NCBI GenBank assembly: GCA_019753105.1 | Contig: JAIELJ010000013.1 | Coordinates: 1-64,000 of the forward strand | DNA length: 64,000 nucleotides | Origin: Hyphomonadaceae bacterium | GTDB taxonomy: Bacteria > Pseudomonadota > Alphaproteobacteria > Caulobacterales > Aquidulcibacteraceae | Direction of reading: 5' to 3' | Part shown: one piece after another, positions 63,001 through 64,000 of the stretch | Layout: each line of letters starts with the position of its first letter | How positions within the stretch are numbered: position 1 is the first letter of the stretch | Made by a program: the position numbers and the translations under genes | Notes under the pieces: model-generated | Told to the model about the DNA's origin: nothing | Databases searched by the model: none | What the model saw: the letters and a program-made list of their open reading frames with translations, nothing else

Positions 63001-63904
63001 CAGCGGTTTCGACACCAGGCCGTATGCTGCACTCGCCACACCCCAGATCATCGCCGAACCAAGCGACGACGAGCAGCACGCTCTCGCAATTGGGAAACTC
63101 CGCCCCAAGCTGATCGAGCGAAACGAGCAGATTGGCGCGCGCCGCTTCGGCGTGGACGTTCTCAGCGATTTCTTGCCCCGGCCCGATACGGCGCATCACA
63201 GCTTCTGTCGCGTAAGCGAACTCACCGGCGCCGGGAATGAGGCAAACGCCCTTCACGCGCTCTTCAAACCGCGTTCCTTGCTCGGGCGCAGCGCGGATGA
63301 TCTCGAACGAAAGTTGCGGAATGCGATTTCCGAAACGTTCGAGCGGCAAATCTTCAAACACGACATACGCCAACCCGCGATAAGCTGGCGCTTGTTCGCC
63401 CTCGATCGTCTCGATCAAAGGGTCCGGCGTTTGCTCTTCCGAACCGCGATGCAACCGCCATGAGGCTTGAGAGAGATCAAACGGCTCGCCATTGGCCCAG
63501 GCGCGTCCAATTCTCGTCACCTCGCCTTCGCAGAGGCCAACTGCAAACGAGAGCGAATACGAATAGGTCGTGCTTGTGACGCTAGGCCCGCCGCCCTTGC
63601 CGCCCGTCTCGACGTCTTCTGTGTTGACGCGCTCCTTGAAGCGCGCCGCCCAGATGACTTGCCCCGCGATCCGCACACGTCCGTAGACTGCCGGGATCGA
63701 TGCGCCCTCGGTCGATCCCTGCACATGCAAATCAGTGAGGCGAGGACCTTCATAGCGCCGCGTTTCGCCGAACAATTGTTGATCGATTGAACGTCCGAGC
63801 AACGTGCCGCCATAACGGCCGAGCGCCCCGCCTATTGTGCCGAATATGCCTGGCAGCTGCGATCCAAGCCCATGGCCAATCGTTGAAAGAACTAGCTCGG
63901 CCAT
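60023..63904 (-). CDS. GTA host-specificity / tail tip protein (gp15-like)
   Basis: 1293 residues; start is the ATG at 63904 (MAELVLSTIGHGLG), which overlaps the upstream peptidase gene by 13 nt. It is the largest and last structural protein of the alphaproteobacterial gene transfer agent, forming the tail tip that recognises recipients. The N-terminal part (FGTIGGALGRYGGTLLGRSIDQQLFG) and a TIM-barrel glycoside-hydrolase-like domain (about 280-750; KARGYKVGLYPFLMMDVPHG, AFIIGSELRGLT) are typical. A phage tail domain (about 810-970) and a C-terminal beta-rich part follow. Length matches the GTA homologue. Confidence 0.93.
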   Translation of the reverse strand: MAELVLSTIGHGLGSQLPGIFGTIGGALGRYGGTLLGRSIDQQLFGETRRYEGPRLTDLHVQGSTEGASIPAVYGRVRIAGQVIWAARFKERVNTEDVETGGKGGGPSVTSTTYSYSLSFAVGLCEGEVTRIGRAWANGEPFDLSQASWRLHRGSEEQTPDPLIETIEGEQAPAYRGLAYVVFEDLPLERFGNRIPQLSFEIIRAAPEQGTRFEERVKGVCLIPGAGEFAYATEAVMRRIGPGQEIAENVHAEAARANLLVSLDQLGAEFPNCESVLLVVAWFGDDLGCGECSIRPGVETAVKETTPLIWRVNGGEREDAYIVSEHEGAPAYGGTPSDRAVRQAIIELKARGYKVGLYPFLMMDVPHGNALPDPYGDAAQSAYPWRGRVTLHPAAGEPGSPDKTGAATAQVEAFFGEAAPANFGEGQFNLPTYAGPSEWSYRRFILHYAKLAALADGVEAFIIGSELRGLTTARDGAASYPAVQALRDLAADVRTMLPDAALTYAADWSEYSGPQPQDGSGDVFFHLDPLWADASIDAVGIDWYPPLTDWRDGSDHADAALARRPHDPAYLESRIEAGECYDFYYASEADRDGQIRTPIEDGAHDEPWVFRAKDVRNFWGRTHYNRPAGVRDVSPTAWVAESKPIWFVELGCPAIDKGANAPNLFTDSKSDESAAPRFSSRARDDLIQRRTLEACLRYWNAEESNPLSSVTGERMLKQTFLWAWDARPYPAFPARADVWADGAAWRVGHWLNGRAGLSSLSEIVTHICARAGVTEIDASQLFGAVGGYVVDAPLDARSALEPLMAAYDFAAVEREGTLVFFHRHEAQAVSVSIDDLSAEASASAFAARADAAEAPIEARVRFIDGERDYLIGAASARRVDRAEGGVAIVDAPLVTDADMAEALAQRVLSDRRAGNETLQINLGPAQMALEPGDAIKLGDRPDAFEITRIDDAEHRQLELRRVRPALAGQVNGGEPNAPPVPALAPTPAFSIIDLPPLPGSEDDERPLAAIFASPWLGVHHLHAGASLTRRASATRSAIMGELVWALWPGPVDRWDDGNVVRLKLYGGALASAEADAVLNGANIFAIDAGDGEWEVLQARSCVLVEPNVYELRGFLRGVLGSAHAIRTPHPVGARIVKIDTRLARCEIGAHEWSENILFAAPPWGALATDTRTATQTIALLNAANRPWPPAHLRARRVAGGDVAISWVRCARTGGDSWGAGDPPLGALAESYRLHILDGAIVKRSVTVASPGYTYSSADQVTDFGVLPGSLRFRVSQMADNGAEGLNKELTITL

Positions 63905-64000
63905 GCGTCCACATCCGGAAATGAAAATGCCGCCGCGCAGCGCGCCCGCCACCACGGCGCAAAGCGCGAACGCACGACAGCGCGCCCCCAATAAGCGTGA
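63892..64000 (-). CDS. GTA NlpC/P60-family peptidase, C-terminal fragment (5' part beyond window)
   Basis: Frame read from the window edge gives HAYWGRAVVRSRFAPWWRAR and ends FSFPDVDAWPS before a TAG at 63892-63894. The HAYWGRAV...W segment and terminal pattern match the NlpC/P60 peptidase encoded just before the host-specificity gene in GTA clusters. Only 35 residues are visible. Its overlap with the next gene is also typical of the cluster, which should continue to the right of the window. Confidence 0.75.
   Translation of the reverse strand, partial: HAYWGRAVVRSRFAPWWRARCAAAFSFPDVDAWPS

Noticed and set aside
62036-63463. A 475-residue plus-strand frame opposite the GTA protein
   Set aside because: Antisense shadow of the GTA host-specificity gene; arginine-rich without any domain.

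Overview
The window is high-GC, tightly packed chromosomal DNA from an alphaproteobacterium, most likely Caulobacterales (Hyphomonadaceae-like). This rests on several signs: the 3' end of a Rhodobacter/Caulobacter-type gene transfer agent (GTA) cluster at 60.0-64.0 kb; an imuA-imuB-dnaE2 mutasome with an alphaproteobacterial LexA box (GTTC-N7-GTTC); a PleC/DivJ-like PAS histidine kinase; a degP/response regulator/histidine kinase/glnE run; and a split methylmalonyl-CoA mutase. No rRNA, CRISPR array or insertion sequence was seen. Many genes overlap as ATGA, GTGA or TTGA junctions, so GTG and TTG starts are common.

Layout. 0-2 kb: two tandem, nearly identical ompA-type porin genes, the first cut by the window edge. 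2.5-10.2 kb: a small membrane protein, then a surface-glycan locus (methyltransferase, a 1130-residue multidomain glycosyltransferase, two smaller glycosyltransferase-like proteins, and a convergent DUF1796-sulfotransferase fusion). 10.3-13 kb: tRNA-Lys, glpK and a three-gene operon of small membrane or secreted proteins that looks like a phage lysis module. 13.1-19 kb: nitronate monooxygenase and the two methylmalonyl-CoA mutase subunits, with a GH25 lysozyme gene between them. 19-22.3 kb: lipoprotein, YhhN protein, RecQ, and a VOC protein preceded by a second LexA box. 22.3-25 kb: an envelope operon (small membrane protein, BON-OmpA protein, membrane-anchored coiled-coil protein). 25-26.7 kb: two RNA methyltransferases.

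26.7-33.3 kb: SOS mutagenesis operon imuA-imuB-dnaE2, divergent from an ogt-type alkyltransferase across a shared LexA box. 33-39 kb: transglutaminase-like and unknown secreted proteins, an acyl-CoA dehydrogenase pair and a conserved hypothetical. 39-44.3 kb: aminopeptidase N and a PleC-like kinase. 44.3-46.4 kb: an EF-hand protein, ECF sigma factor, anti-sigma candidate and Metal_resist-type sensor. 46.4-56.4 kb, all on the minus strand: ccmI-E-F-H (no ccmG), degP, a two-component system and glnE. 56.5-59 kb: a PepSY protein and a PhoPQ-like two-component system. 59-64 kb: a DnaJ-family protein, the GTA host-specificity protein and the last codons of the GTA NlpC/P60 peptidase.

The main themes are envelope construction and surveillance (porins, Ccm, DegP, two-component systems, ECF sigma factor, transglutaminase), DNA damage response (ImuABC, Ogt, RecQ, two LexA boxes), propionyl/acyl-CoA metabolism, and GTA production. 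A holin-like operon and a lysozyme gene away from the GTA cluster could serve GTA release, but that is inference. No whole undescribed defence system is evident. The least explained parts are the lysis-like operon, the second LexA box, the envelope operon at 22.3-24.9 kb and the EF-hand/ECF operon.
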